NCBI RefSeq assembly: GCF_000002875.2
Contig: NC_009395.2
Coordinates: forward strand, 508,938-572,937
Direction: 5' to 3'
DNA: 64,000 bases
DNA from: Leishmania infantum JPCM5
Lineage: Eukaryota > Euglenozoa > Kinetoplastea > Trypanosomatida > Trypanosomatidae
This document shows positions 22,998 through 33,481 of this stretch, piece after piece (position 1 is the stretch's first letter; each line of letters begins with the position of its first letter). The notes beneath the pieces were generated by a model that was not told the DNA's origin, ran no database searches, and saw nothing but the letters and a program-made list of their open reading frames with translations. Both the position numbers and the translations under genes were made by a program.

Positions 22998-23617
22998 GCG
23001 CCGTGCCTCTCTTCCTGACAACGGGGACCACACGTCACTGTGGCATCAGTGCCCAGTCCACATCCCCGCTCTCTGTGCGAGGAAGCCGAGCAGCCCCGCT
23101 ATCCCTGCCGATGCCAAACCCACGTCTCGCCGTCAGAAGGACAGATGCCTAGGGCGTAGCGCAGTGAGCGCGATGGATCGCTGCTGACGTCTGCGGTCAG
23201 CTCTAGGACGGCCTGGCGTCGGAGCGGCCTGCGACAGCGTGAGCATACCTGGCCCATCCATATGATTAGGCACGAGTGCCCGCGTGACTCGAACGCACCC
23301 CACCCCCATCCCGGCCCTCAACGGCCCACCGGTGCGGGGAGCCTGAGGCCACCCCGAGGACGACGCACCAGGTGGCGAGCAGTATGATGGAAGCGGCTGC
23401 GAGGCGACCTGTAGAGCGCGGGGTGGGTGGAGTTTGAGGCAGTCGGCCGTGCTCTCAGACGGCTGGGTCGGCGCATTGCTGTAACGCGGGTGCGTCTACG
23501 GCTGCTTCGCATCACGCGATGGGGGGTCTGTGTAGCACGCCGGGGAGGAGAAAAGGGGGAGCGGGTTAGAGCGGAACACCGACCTCCTGTTGCATAGCAG
23601 AGAATGGACACGTCGAA
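22998..23617 (-). mobile_element. SIDER-like retroposon copy 1 (inverted)
   Basis: This stretch of about 620 bp is almost identical to the reverse complement of 51032-51652. I noted about three substitutions by eye. Read on the minus strand, both copies begin TTCGACGT and end at GGCACGGCGCG. Each is then followed by a short A-rich run (GGGAAAAATAAG here), as expected for a retroposed element with a decayed A tail. Leishmania genomes are full of 0.5-0.6 kb SIDER retroposons, usually in 3' UTRs, which fits the size and position. I cannot confirm the SIDER signature from memory, and no target-site duplication is obvious. Other possibilities are a non-LTR remnant or a duplicated UTR module. Confidence 0.6.
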
Positions 23618-24526
23618 GATGAACCAAGCGAAAAAAAAAAGATTGCATGCTTCTGTTCCGTGTTGTGTGTGTGTGCGCGCGCGTGAGGGCGCGGTGCGCC
23701 GCCTCATGAGCGTGGCTCCTCGCTGTTGGTTTTGTGTGTTGTCGTAGTTCAATGTCTGCTGCTTGTCGTTGCTTGGCTTACGTGTCCATGGGTGGCTCTC
23801 CCCTGTGCACCCGTGCCGGCAGCCTACTTGTACTCTCCCCCGTCTTTGCCCTCTTACTTTCCGCTGAGCTCGTTTATGCGAGTGCGGGTGCACGCATGTG
23901 GCTCTCTTTCTCTTTTCGGGTCTTCCGATGTTCTCTCTCTCTCGTTCTCTGGGACGCCTGTGTTGCATGCTTCTTGGACGCATACAAGCGAAACACAAAA
24001 ACCCGCGCATCGTTCACGTGTGCACGCATCGGCGCATAGGGAAGAGGGACCATAATCGGAGCCTGAGCGGTGGAAGAGGAAAACGGCGGGCACCTCGTCT
24101 CTCGCGTTCGAGAGTACTGGTAACGGAAATGCGCCGTGGCAGCGCGCTTGGAGTGTGTGTCTGTCTGCGTTTTTCTCCTCGACTGGTGCTTGCCGTCCCC
24201 CGGCCTTGTTATGGGTGATCGCATCGGCTCCTGGCGCTGCAGGAGAGTGGTGGCGCCGGGGCGAGGTGGAAGTGCTCCTCGTTTGTGTTTCGCGCATTGC
24301 CTTCGAGCCGCCGTCAAGTCGACCGCCATGAGTCGCGCACAGACGCACGTTGGCGCTCCTGCCTGCCACTGCGTTCTTGCGCGATACGTGTTGGTGCGTT
24401 CATTTCCTGCCTAACCTCCTCCTTTGCCTCTCTGCACGTGGTGCCTGCGGGCGCCCACCTTCTCCTTTCCTCGGTGCTGATCGTCGGCAAGTGCGAGTAA
24501 CGCACGCGGCCTCCTTGCCGGACTTG

Positions 24527-24572
24527 CCCTTTTTTTTTTTCCTCTCTCTCTTCGCTCGCCTCCTGCATGCCG
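24527..24572 (+). promoter_or_regulatory. Probable trans-splice acceptor for the TatD-like gene
   Basis: A strong pyrimidine tract (CCC, ten T, then CCTCTCTCTCTTCGC) is followed by CCTCCTGCATGCCGAG, with an AG near 24571-24572, about 130 bases before the chosen ATG. Trypanosomatid mRNAs receive a spliced leader at the first AG after such tracts. This is inferred from sequence only. Confidence 0.5.
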
Positions 24573-24701
24573 AGGGCCGGCCAGTGTTAGCGCGAAGAGA
24601 GGCGGGTGCCATCGGACGGTTTGCATCGCCCTCCGTGCACATCACTACACACGACAGCAAGTGCGCACCTTTCACTTCTCCTCCTCCTCTCCACACACAC
24701 G

Positions 24702-25712
24702 ATGACGAAGCTGCCGCAGAGCTGTGCTCCGTGGAGGCTCATCGACATTGGCCTGAACCTCACAGACCACATGTACAAGGGCGTGTACAATGGACGCCAG
24801 CAGCACACCTCAGATATCGAGTCGATACTGCAGCGTGCTGTAGAAGTGGGCGTGCGCGGTCTCCTCCTCACAGGTGGTAACTTGATGGACAGCAAGGCTG
24901 TGATCGATATGTGCGCCCGCTACAACTCCGACACGCTGCAGTGTTTCTGCACTGTCGGATGTCACCCGACGCGATGCCAAGAGTTTGTGGACGATCCGGA
25001 CGGTTACCTGAAGGCCCTTGATGACCTCGTCCGCAAGCACTCCGTTCATGTCGGCGGCTGCGTCGCGGCTGTGGGCGAGATTGGTCTTGACTACGACCGT
25101 CTGTCCTTCTGCCCGAAGGAAATTCAGAAGGAGTACTTTGAAAAGCAACTTGTGATGGCGAAGCGGCACCGCCTGCCACTGTTCCTGCACGAACGCAACA
25201 CAGTCGGTGACTTCAAGGCACTGCTCGAGCCGCATCTTCCCGAGCTCGCTGGTGGCGTCGTTCATAGCTTCACTGGCAGCCGGGCGGAGCTGCAGGAGTA
25301 CCTGGATGCGAACCTGTACATTGGCGTGAACGGGTGTAGTCTCAAGACCGCGGAGAACCTCGAGACAGTCAAGGCGATTCCGCTCGATCGACTGATGCTG
25401 GAGACCGACGCACCCTGGTGCGAGCTCAAGGGCACACACGCCTCGAAGGCACTCTTGACAGCTGCGGCGAAGCGCGCCTCATCGCAGCAGAGCGTGTCAG
25501 ATACCATCCTCGCCGCGTTTCCGACGTGCCGCAAGGACAAGTTTAAAAAAGGGTGTGTCGTGAAGGGGCGCAATGAACCGTGCGCGATTGTGCGGGTACT
25601 CGAGGTGGTGTACGAGCTGCGCCGCGAGGAGGTGTCGTCGATGGAGCAGCTGGCTGAGGTGGTCCTGACGACCACGCGAAAGCTGTTCCCTTTTGCGGCA
25701 TCTGCGGTGTGA
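24702..25712 (+). CDS. TatD-family deoxyribonuclease (TATDN1-like)
   Basis: This 336-residue metal-dependent hydrolase belongs to the TatD family. Family members are 3'-5' DNA exonucleases and AP endonucleases, and eukaryotic TATDN1 is linked to chromatin handling and apoptotic DNA fragmentation. The motifs are DIGLNLTD near the N-terminus (TATDN1-type, lacking the HxH of bacterial TatD), TGGNLMDS, VGCHPTRC, GEIGLDYDR (metal-binding Glu), LFLHERN, VHSFTGS and the terminal METDAPW. These provide the expected metal ligands. The length is typical of TATDN1 plus a small C-terminal extension. The ATG at 24702 begins MTKLPQSC. The ORF is open for another 32 codons upstream, but only from a non-ATG codon. 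The gene sits alone between two ABCA genes with no evident functional link. In trypanosomatids such enzymes have been connected with DNA degradation during programmed death. Confidence 0.93.
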   Translation: MTKLPQSCAPWRLIDIGLNLTDHMYKGVYNGRQQHTSDIESILQRAVEVGVRGLLLTGGNLMDSKAVIDMCARYNSDTLQCFCTVGCHPTRCQEFVDDPDGYLKALDDLVRKHSVHVGGCVAAVGEIGLDYDRLSFCPKEIQKEYFEKQLVMAKRHRLPLFLHERNTVGDFKALLEPHLPELAGGVVHSFTGSRAELQEYLDANLYIGVNGCSLKTAENLETVKAIPLDRLMLETDAPWCELKGTHASKALLTAAAKRASSQQSVSDTILAAFPTCRKDKFKKGCVVKGRNEPCAIVRVLEVVYELRREEVSSMEQLAEVVLTTTRKLFPFAASAV

Positions 25713-27529
25713 GGCACGCGGCAACACTCCCGGTCAAAACATTCCGTTCTCTCTTTGTTTCTCTGTGTTTTGGTCCCTGTGAAGGCGCAGCACTCGCAAG
25801 CGGATCTGCGTGCAGTTTGCACCAGTGGGCTCGCGCGTCATTTTATTCACAAGTCTGCCATGCCTTTCTGGCTCACATACAGACAAAACACGCGCACACA
25901 CGAAACACATCTCGAGCACTGAACGGTGTAGCTTCGTGTCGAGCACTGCACATGTCAAGAGAGACACGCAGGGAACTCTCCGCAAGTGCAAACGCTGAGG
26001 ACACGCTTATCTCTTATTTTTTCTCCTTTGACTCGTGCGCGCCACGCGGGAACGGCGCTCGCAAGAAGCACCGTCCCACGTATTGCATGCTTCGTCACGA
26101 CACAGGGCGTTCGTGTACAGCTGACGCGCCACCTCCCTTCTTCTCTCCCTTTCGTATGCGATACGCACTTGTCTGCGCATCATCATCTCTCCTTCACGCG
26201 CACCCCTTCTCTGTACTCCTTTTCACCATATCCCTTCTGCGGCCCTCGTCTTTCGTTCCCGCAACTGGACCTTCCATGCAAAACACACTGCTTCGCCTAC
26301 ATACGTCGGCCTCCACACGCGCCCTCACGTTTGCACATGCGCGTATGTCTTTGTGCTGCTTGTATGATTGTGAGGGCCGTGCTTTACGAATCCACAGACG
26401 AGGCTGAAGAACATCTTACTGCGTCGGTCTCCACTCTGTCAGTGTGCTACTTTCTGTTTTCGATACTCAAAGGGGAGCGGGAGTGCACTCACTTGCGCCC
26501 GCACGTGCCTGCGTGTCTTTCGCACTATTTTTTTTTCTTTTGGGTAGCTTCCCCGTACACGTTCTTTGTCTCCCCCCTCATCTCACTTGCGAGGGCAGAG
26601 AGCAAGACTTCGCGTCGCTTGGGACTTGCACTGCCCCACCGAAGGCCCATCAACGCGCATATATCTCTCTTGGAGCTCTCGGGCACGCGAGTACATCGAC
26701 ACATTCTTGTCAAACACCATCAGCAAAGACAAATTGCCGGACGCTGCTGCCGCTATTTCTCGCCGTCTTTGGTTCTCGTCCAACCACTCTTCTCTTTTTC
26801 GCCTCCTCGCTGTTCTCTGTCATTTTGTTTTTACCTTTCTTGTGAATTTGCAGTCCATCTACCTCTCAGAGACGTGTGTGTGTGTGTGTGTGTGTGAGCG
26901 TGTATAGACATACTCCTGCCGGTCTCCCCACTCCCCGTCTTGCCCTCCTCTTTTGATGTTTCTGTTGTTGTCGGCGTTGTGGTGCCTTACATCTTGAGCA
27001 CGCTGCGCATGGTTCTGTGCGGCTGTTCTTCCTTGCCCCCTCTCCGATCCCTTCTCATCCGTTTTTTTTTTATTCACCGTAATCCGCAGCATTTGGCATC
27101 GCTGGCAGCAAATCGATTTTTTTTTCCTGCAGGGCTACAGCGTTGTGTGCTGTTCTCTCTCCTGCCTCGCGCACTGAGCTGGAGTCCTCGAGCAGCTTTT
27201 TTTTCGCCTCTGCGACTCTTTCCCCGCTTTCCGCGCGTGTTGCGGCTGCCAGCGCCGTGTCAGACATCCTCCCACCGTCTTGTGCGCGTGTGCCTGCACA
27301 CGTCCCTCTGCCTTGTGTACAGTCCCCTCCTTTTTTTTTTCTGCGTTCTATCGCTGTGCGTTGTGCCGTTGGTGCTGGTCGTATTCGGGTTTCTTTTTTT
27401 TTCCACCCTTATCTCTCACCCACGGCTGCTGCCGGACGTGCGCCATACAGGTTGCGAGGTCCCGTGGAACGACGGTACCGTTTTTTTTTTTGGCAACACG
27501 GAAGGCAGCGACGCCTGAGAAGCTGAACC
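25713..27529. other. Intergenic region upstream of ABCA copy 3
   Basis: No gene was recognised. C/T-rich sequence carries many T tracts (26527-26537, 27061-27071, 27117-27124, 27329-27341, 27390-27400, 27480-27491), a (TG)n run at about 26874-26896, and a CATACAG acceptor candidate near 27443-27449 for the ABCA gene at 27530. Confidence 0.55.
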
Positions 27530-30500
27530 ATGGGCCGCCGTCGAGCCCAGCAAAGCATCTTCTTGGGTGACAGGCGGCAGGGCACTGGTGAGCGCCATGC
27601 TCACAAGGCCCAAACATCTTGCATGCAAGCCGCCGGCTCGACGCGAGGGCCGGTGGCAAATTCCGTTTACGCACCTTCAGGCGCCACTGTGCAATCTGTG
27701 CCGCGATCTCTGCAGGAGGTGGATGACGAGGAATACCTTGACATCGAGCCGAATGCAAAGGGCGGCACCTTCACTGACCAGTTTCTCGCCACGATGGAGC
27801 GCACGATACAGCAAAAACAGCGGGCATGGGTCGGGACCGTGGTGGAGCTTCTGATCCCCTTTCTCTTCCTCATCGGCGCCATTATCCTTTGGTGCGTCTT
27901 TGGCGAGGAAATGCACCCAGAAAAGCAAGTGCTGAACTACACCGCCGTCTCATCCCTCACGATCCCGGGTTTTTACAGGGAAGTGGCGTGCAACAACGTG
28001 TCCATGGGCATCATCCCTGGTATCGAGGACTGCACCACCGTCCCTTACTCGTACAACTGCAGCGGCGACGAATCGAGCTTGCCAGTGAAGGGGCTGTGCT
28101 TCAGCGACACCCTCAGCGGCGCCAGACTAATCGCCTTGTACCTCAACGCAATTCTCGGGAACGCTGTCCGGGTGCCGCCGCTGGACACAATCATCATGAT
28201 GCAGTGGATTGCGCGTAAGTTTGCCAGGGACATCACCCAAGGCGTGGGATCGGCGGCGCTCGCAGCCACCGGAATAATGGACAATACTCGCTACGGTGCC
28301 ATCATGAATTCCGGCATGCTGTATTTTGCGCCACGTGCAAGCGTTCCCGCGTCCCTCATAGACTACCTCAACGACACCACGGACTACTTCCGGTACGTCT
28401 ACGGCGGCACGTTCGACACCTTGGAGGAGGCGGAGAACCACGTAGAGACCACTCCAGGGTTTCACTGGGCCATTGTCGAGGTGAATGCCTTTAACTCGAC
28501 AGACTTCGACGTAGTGCTGCACATGAACCCGACTTCGCTGCCGCCCCTGACGAAGGTGGTGGACGCGCAGTACCCCGGCGGCTACCATTTTGATCGGTCT
28601 GAGATGTACACTGCCTCCGGCTTCAACAGCCTCCAGGAGGCTTTGTACCAGTGCTACCTGCATGACCTCGGCTACACCGATGGCGAGCTTATTCACCCCT
28701 ACTCGACCTCGCTCGGCTACCGTAGTTACAAGGAGAAGAAGCTGCTGAAGACGGCCTCGGTGCTCGTTGCCTTCCTTCTCGTCCTCTCCTTTCTGCACCC
28801 GGTGTCGCAGCTGACAAAGAAGATTGTGCTGGAGAAGGAGCTGCGGATTCGCGAGGCGATGCTCATTATGGGACTTAGCAGCACATCACTTCACCTCTCT
28901 TGGCTCGTTACCTACGCCCTGCAGTACCTTTCGGTGTGCATCGGCATGACCGTCTTGATGAAGCTCACGTTCGCGCCGAGCAGCGATGCGTTCGTGCTCC
29001 TCATGACCTTGTACCTCTTCGCCATGAGCACGATCCCCCTCTCAGGCCTCATTGCCGCCTTCTTCAGTAAGGCTCGCCTCGCCTCGATGCTTGCGCCACT
29101 CATATACTTTGTGCTGTCGGTGCCGACGTTCGCCTCCTCGAGCATATCAGCCAACGTGATCATCGGCATGTCTCTCCTCTCGCCCACGGCGTTTGCAGCT
29201 GCTCTGACCAACATTCTCACGCTGGAGGTTGCCACTGGCTTTGGCCCTAATCACTTCAAAAGCGCCGCACTGACACCGGAGAGCTCTATGTTGTACGCCT
29301 TCCTCGCTGCAGATTTCGTCCTGTACTACATCTTGATGCTTTACTTGGACGCTGTGCTGCCGAAGCAGTGGGGTACGCGCAAGCACCCGCTCTTCTTCAT
29401 CATGGAGCCGGTGCGGTGGTTTTCTGGACCGAGCGCGCGCGTGCTGGAGGGCGGCGCCGACGGGCGCGCCGAGGATGGCGTGTTCGAGGAGATCACAGAA
29501 GGCGGCGCCGACTACGCCGTTTGCGCCACTGGGCTGCGCAAGGAGTACTCGCGCGGCGGCAAGAGGTTCGTTGCGGTGAACAACCTGTACTGGGGGATGC
29601 GCGAGGGCGAGATCTCTGTGCTGCTGGGGCACAACGGCGCCGGCAAGACGACGGTGCTGAACATGATGACGGGGATGGTCGAGCCGGACGCGGGCGACTG
29701 TTACATCAACGGCAGCTCTGTTCGTAACGAGCTGAACCAGGTGCGCCGTCAGATCGGATACTGCCCGCAGCACAACATCCTGTGGGGCGAGCTGACATGC
29801 CGCGAGCACCTAGAGTACTACGGGAAGATCAAAGGCTTATTCGGCGGCGTGCTGGAAGATGTCGTGCGGAGGATCCTAAATGAGGTGGACCTGCTGGACA
29901 AAATGGAGTACCCTTCCCGTGCGCTCTCTGGGGGGCAGAAGCGCAAGCTCTCGGTTGCAATTGCGTTTGTCGGCCTCAGCCCTCTCGTCTTCCTGGACGA
30001 GCCCACGGCCGGCATGGATGTGGGTGCGCGCCGATACACGTGGGAGCTGCTGCGGCGCATGTCAGAGGCACACACCATCATGCTCACGACGCACTACATG
30101 GACGAGGCAGATCTGCTGGGGCACAAGATCGGGATCATGAGCCGAGGCCGTATGCAGTGCTCTGGCAGCAGCATGTTTCTGAAGAGCCGCCTAGGCGTCG
30201 GCTACAACATCGTCATCTCCGTCGACCCCGAGGTGGACGCCGAGGCGATCGACCGTCTCGTCGTTTCTCTTGTTCCGGGCGCTGAGGCGTCGTGCTTCAA
30301 CGGCTGCGAGATTGTGTACAAACTGCCCATGCGCGATCTCGAGCTGTTTCCGTCGCTGCTAGAGAGTCTCGAAGAGAATGGCAAAGACGCCGGCGTGCGT
30401 GGCTACTCGCTGTCAGCGACGACATTGGAGGAGGTGTTTCTCCAGATCGTCATGGATGAAATGAAAAACCACAAGGCGAGCACCGCCGTCGAGGAGAACG

Positions 30501-33481
30501 AGGAGGTCGTCGAGGAAGAGAACAACGCCGTGTGGAATTGCGAGATGATGACGGGCACGCGTCAGCGGCTGGTGTCGCAGTTCAAGGCCATGATGGTAAA
30601 GAGGCTGCAGAACGCGCTGCGAGACCGCAAGATGCAGTGCTTCCAGGTGGTCTGCCCCGTGGTATGCGTCATGGTGGCCATGCTGCTCACCCTCTTCAGC
30701 TTTACGGAGGCCGGCTCCCTGAGCCTCACCAGTGAAATGTTCGGCGAGACGGTGCAGATGCAGGTTTCAGGCTGCGAGAAGTACTTCGGCGCCACAAACA
30801 ACGTTACCCGCCAAGGCTCCTACATCACCGACCTCAATTTCGCCAACGGGCAAGACTTGTCCTTCTACGCCACCGACACCGCAAAGCAGCTGACGATGCC
30901 GCGCTACACCTCGCTCTTCTGCGGCGACCCGGGGCTGCAGCACGTCGTCCCTTTCGAGTTCGACGCCACCTTCCTGTTCTACAACACCTCCGCTTACCAC
31001 GCCGGTGGTCTGGTGCTCCAACAGCTTTACACATACATTCTTCAGTCCTTCACAAATAACGTCCACCGCACCTTCAAGACTGGCGCCAAGCCCATGCCAA
31101 CCACCATGCGCGACTCCAGTGTGAAAGACGGTGTGCAGACGATTCTCATGGGCGCGATTATCATGATCCCGTTCACGTTCCTGCCGTCGAACGTGGTGGC
31201 GTGGGTGGTGAAGGAGCGGGAGTGCAAGGCGCGACATCTGCAGAACGTCTCGGGGCTGAGCTTTTACATCTACTGGCTCACGAATTTTCTCTTCGACATG
31301 GTCGCCTACGTGATGACGCTCAGTTTGGTGCTGCTCATCTTCCTCATGTTCAGCCGCGATGAGTACGTTGGCAAAAACACGGCCGGCCCGGCCATTGTGG
31401 TGTTTCTCATTTACGGCCTCTGTAGCACCGTCAGCGCCTACGTGGTCAGTTTTGGCTTCCACGAGCACTCAGCAGCACAGTCAGCGACGATGGCCGTCAA
31501 CTTCGTCGCCGGCTTCCTGCTTGTTATGATGGTGTTTATCCTCTCGCTGGTGGACTCCACAGCGAAGATATCGCGGAACCTTCGCTGGCCGTTCCGGCTG
31601 GTTCCGTCGTACTGCGTGGGCGAGTCTATCATCAACCTCGCCATGGACCGACAGCAGGCGGCCCTGAACCTCCCGTCGAACCCGTGGGCGATGGAGGTGG
31701 TTGGCTGGCCGTGCGTCTTCATGGCGATCGAGTTTCCCATCTTTCTCCTGGCGACTCTCTTCATTGATCACCCGCGGCGGCGCATGTGGGGGCAAACGGG
31801 TAGCTATGACCGCTGTGCCCCGGCCGAGGTGGTCGACGACGAGGACTCCGACGTGGAGGATGAACGGGAGGAGGTCTATCAACAGGAGAAAAAGAACGTC
31901 AACATGGACGTTGTGCGCGTGGTGGACCTCCGCAAGGTGTACCCCAACGGCAAGGTGGCGGTGCGCAACCTCGCCTTCAGCATCCTGCCTGACGAGGTGT
32001 TCGGCTTCCTCGGCACGAACGGTGCTGGTAAGACGACGACGATTTCGATGCTGTGCCAGGAATTCATTCCGACAAGCGGCAACGCCTATGTGTGCGGGTA
32101 CGACATCGTGACGGAGAGCGAGCAGGCGCTGCAGTGCATCGGGTACTGCCCGCAGTTCGACGCGACGCTGGACCTGCTCACTGTGGAGGAGCACCTGCAC
32201 CTCTACGCTGGCATCCGCGGCATCCTCTACGAGCAGCGCAGCAAGGTGGTGGCTGGGCTGATGCGCTTGTGCGATATTACCGAATTCCGCGACACAATGT
32301 CTGCGCAGCTGTCCGGTGGCAACCGGCGCAAGCTGTCTGTGGCGCTTTCTCTCATTGGAGGGCCTCGAGTCGTCTTCCTGGACGAGCCGTCGGCCGGCAT
32401 GGACCCTGTGGCCCGGCGCGGGCTGTGGACGGCGATCCAGAAGGTTTCGCAGAACTGCTCCGTTGTGCTGACGACGCACCACCTGGAGGAGGTGGAGGCG
32501 CTCGCGGACACGGTGGGCATCATGGCTGACGGAGCCCTGCGGTGCATCGGCGACAAGATTCACCTAAAGCAAAAGTACGGAAGTGGATTCGAGCTGAGTG
32601 TTCGCGTTGCGCAGAGAGATGTGCGGGCAGCTGTGCAGCGTTTTGTCGGGGAGAACTTTCCCGCAGCCGTGCTGAACGAGTTCAAGGGGAAACGTCTTGT
32701 CTTCGCGCTGCCGCAAGACACGAAGCTCTCAGAGGCGTTTTGGCAGCTGCAACAGAACAAGAGGCGGCTGCACATCACAGACTACACCGTATCGCAGACC
32801 TCCATCGAGCAAGTCTTCTTGCGCATTAGCGAGCAGCAAGAGGAGCGCGATGAGCTCGGGAAAAAGAAGGTGACGCACTTTGTGAAGAGCCACGCCACTC
32901 CGCACGCCTACAACGGCGTCGCAACAAAGAAGAAGCGCCGCCAGGAACCAGCTGAGAAGACGGTGCTGGTCAGCTCAGCCGCCATGGAGGCCTATCGACG
33001 CCGGAAGCTGATGGCTGGCATTGTGGACGAGGTTGCCCGATCCGAAAAGAACGACCGCATCGGCAGACACGGGGAGGAGGAAAGCGACGAAGTCGACAAC
33101 GCCGTGAGGAACTTCAACACTGCCGGCTCGCAGTGCGCCCCGGCGCGCCGGGGCAGCGTTAGCAATGTCCACGGCGCCTCCTCCGGGCGCAAGCGTTGCG
33201 CGGTGAACTTTGTGGCCGCCGCCGGGGAGGACCCGAGTGCGGGCCACGCAACGCCATATAGCAACACGTACGGGCCAAGCTCTGAGGGACAGGCCTACGG
33301 CCACGGCTACGACTATGATTCTTCGAGCGGGTACGGGTACCCGAACCAGTATAACGGCAACGGCGAAAGTTTCCGCTATGACTACGGGTATAATTTGCAC
33401 ACTGGCGGTGCGGCAGGGCACCAGCAGCCACAAAATGCGTATAACAGCTACTGCGGCGGAGGAAAAACGAAATATAGCTGA
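27530..33481 (+). CDS. ABCA-family full ABC transporter, copy 3 (long Tyr/Gly-rich tail)
   Basis: This is a 1983-residue ABCA-type transporter, the longest of the array. After an 80-90-residue hydrophilic N-terminus come TM1 (LIPFLFLIGAIILWCVF), a large glycosylatable loop and TM2-6. NBD1 has GHNGAGKTT at 700, YCPQHN, LSGGQ, FLDEPTAGMD and TTHYMDEADLL. TM7, a second loop and TM8-12 follow. NBD2 has GTNGAGKTT at 1495, YCPQFD, LSGGNRRKLS, FLDEPSAGMDP and an intact TTHHLEEVEAL. Both ATPase sites look competent. Unlike its neighbours it continues for about 200 residues after NBD2 (about 1775-1983). That part has a basic segment (TKKKRRQEP) and then a low-complexity stretch from about 1907 with 14 Tyr and many Gly, Ser and Asn. 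The start is the first ATG. Positions 29356-29652 match copy 1, suggesting gene conversion. Confidence 0.95.
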   Translation: MGRRRAQQSIFLGDRRQGTGERHAHKAQTSCMQAAGSTRGPVANSVYAPSGATVQSVPRSLQEVDDEEYLDIEPNAKGGTFTDQFLATMERTIQQKQRAWVGTVVELLIPFLFLIGAIILWCVFGEEMHPEKQVLNYTAVSSLTIPGFYREVACNNVSMGIIPGIEDCTTVPYSYNCSGDESSLPVKGLCFSDTLSGARLIALYLNAILGNAVRVPPLDTIIMMQWIARKFARDITQGVGSAALAATGIMDNTRYGAIMNSGMLYFAPRASVPASLIDYLNDTTDYFRYVYGGTFDTLEEAENHVETTPGFHWAIVEVNAFNSTDFDVVLHMNPTSLPPLTKVVDAQYPGGYHFDRSEMYTASGFNSLQEALYQCYLHDLGYTDGELIHPYSTSLGYRSYKEKKLLKTASVLVAFLLVLSFLHPVSQLTKKIVLEKELRIREAMLIMGLSSTSLHLSWLVTYALQYLSVCIGMTVLMKLTFAPSSDAFVLLMTLYLFAMSTIPLSGLIAAFFSKARLASMLAPLIYFVLSVPTFASSSISANVIIGMSLLSPTAFAAALTNILTLEVATGFGPNHFKSAALTPESSMLYAFLAADFVLYYILMLYLDAVLPKQWGTRKHPLFFIMEPVRWFSGPSARVLEGGADGRAEDGVFEEITEGGADYAVCATGLRKEYSRGGKRFVAVNNLYWGMREGEISVLLGHNGAGKTTVLNMMTGMVEPDAGDCYINGSSVRNELNQVRRQIGYCPQHNILWGELTCREHLEYYGKIKGLFGGVLEDVVRRILNEVDLLDKMEYPSRALSGGQKRKLSVAIAFVGLSPLVFLDEPTAGMDVGARRYTWELLRRMSEAHTIMLTTHYMDEADLLGHKIGIMSRGRMQCSGSSMFLKSRLGVGYNIVISVDPEVDAEAIDRLVVSLVPGAEASCFNGCEIVYKLPMRDLELFPSLLESLEENGKDAGVRGYSLSATTLEEVFLQIVMDEMKNHKASTAVEENEEVVEEENNAVWNCEMMTGTRQRLVSQFKAMMVKRLQNALRDRKMQCFQVVCPVVCVMVAMLLTLFSFTEAGSLSLTSEMFGETVQMQVSGCEKYFGATNNVTRQGSYITDLNFANGQDLSFYATDTAKQLTMPRYTSLFCGDPGLQHVVPFEFDATFLFYNTSAYHAGGLVLQQLYTYILQSFTNNVHRTFKTGAKPMPTTMRDSSVKDGVQTILMGAIIMIPFTFLPSNVVAWVVKERECKARHLQNVSGLSFYIYWLTNFLFDMVAYVMTLSLVLLIFLMFSRDEYVGKNTAGPAIVVFLIYGLCSTVSAYVVSFGFHEHSAAQSATMAVNFVAGFLLVMMVFILSLVDSTAKISRNLRWPFRLVPSYCVGESIINLAMDRQQAALNLPSNPWAMEVVGWPCVFMAIEFPIFLLATLFIDHPRRRMWGQTGSYDRCAPAEVVDDEDSDVEDEREEVYQQEKKNVNMDVVRVVDLRKVYPNGKVAVRNLAFSILPDEVFGFLGTNGAGKTTTISMLCQEFIPTSGNAYVCGYDIVTESEQALQCIGYCPQFDATLDLLTVEEHLHLYAGIRGILYEQRSKVVAGLMRLCDITEFRDTMSAQLSGGNRRKLSVALSLIGGPRVVFLDEPSAGMDPVARRGLWTAIQKVSQNCSVVLTTHHLEEVEALADTVGIMADGALRCIGDKIHLKQKYGSGFELSVRVAQRDVRAAVQRFVGENFPAAVLNEFKGKRLVFALPQDTKLSEAFWQLQQNKRRLHITDYTVSQTSIEQVFLRISEQQEERDELGKKKVTHFVKSHATPHAYNGVATKKKRRQEPAEKTVLVSSAAMEAYRRRKLMAGIVDEVARSEKNDRIGRHGEEESDEVDNAVRNFNTAGSQCAPARRGSVSNVHGASSGRKRCAVNFVAAAGEDPSAGHATPYSNTYGPSSEGQAYGHGYDYDSSSGYGYPNQYNGNGESFRYDYGYNLHTGGAAGHQQPQNAYNSYCGGGKTKYS

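Larger units (their letters stand above)
18800..24701. other. Unusually long intergenic region (5.9 kb)
   Basis: No ORF here has the codon character of the neighbouring genes. The region is C/T-rich to about 21500, with N bases at 19305 and 19328, a (CA)n run near 19648-19670 and T tracts. From about 21540 to 22480 the pyrimidine bias disappears and the sequence is mixed and GC-rich, as in the retroposon-like element that follows at 22998-23617 (listed separately). That part may be older, degenerate repeat DNA. Positions 23620-24700 return to C/T- and GT-rich sequence that leads into the TatD gene. Confidence 0.55.
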
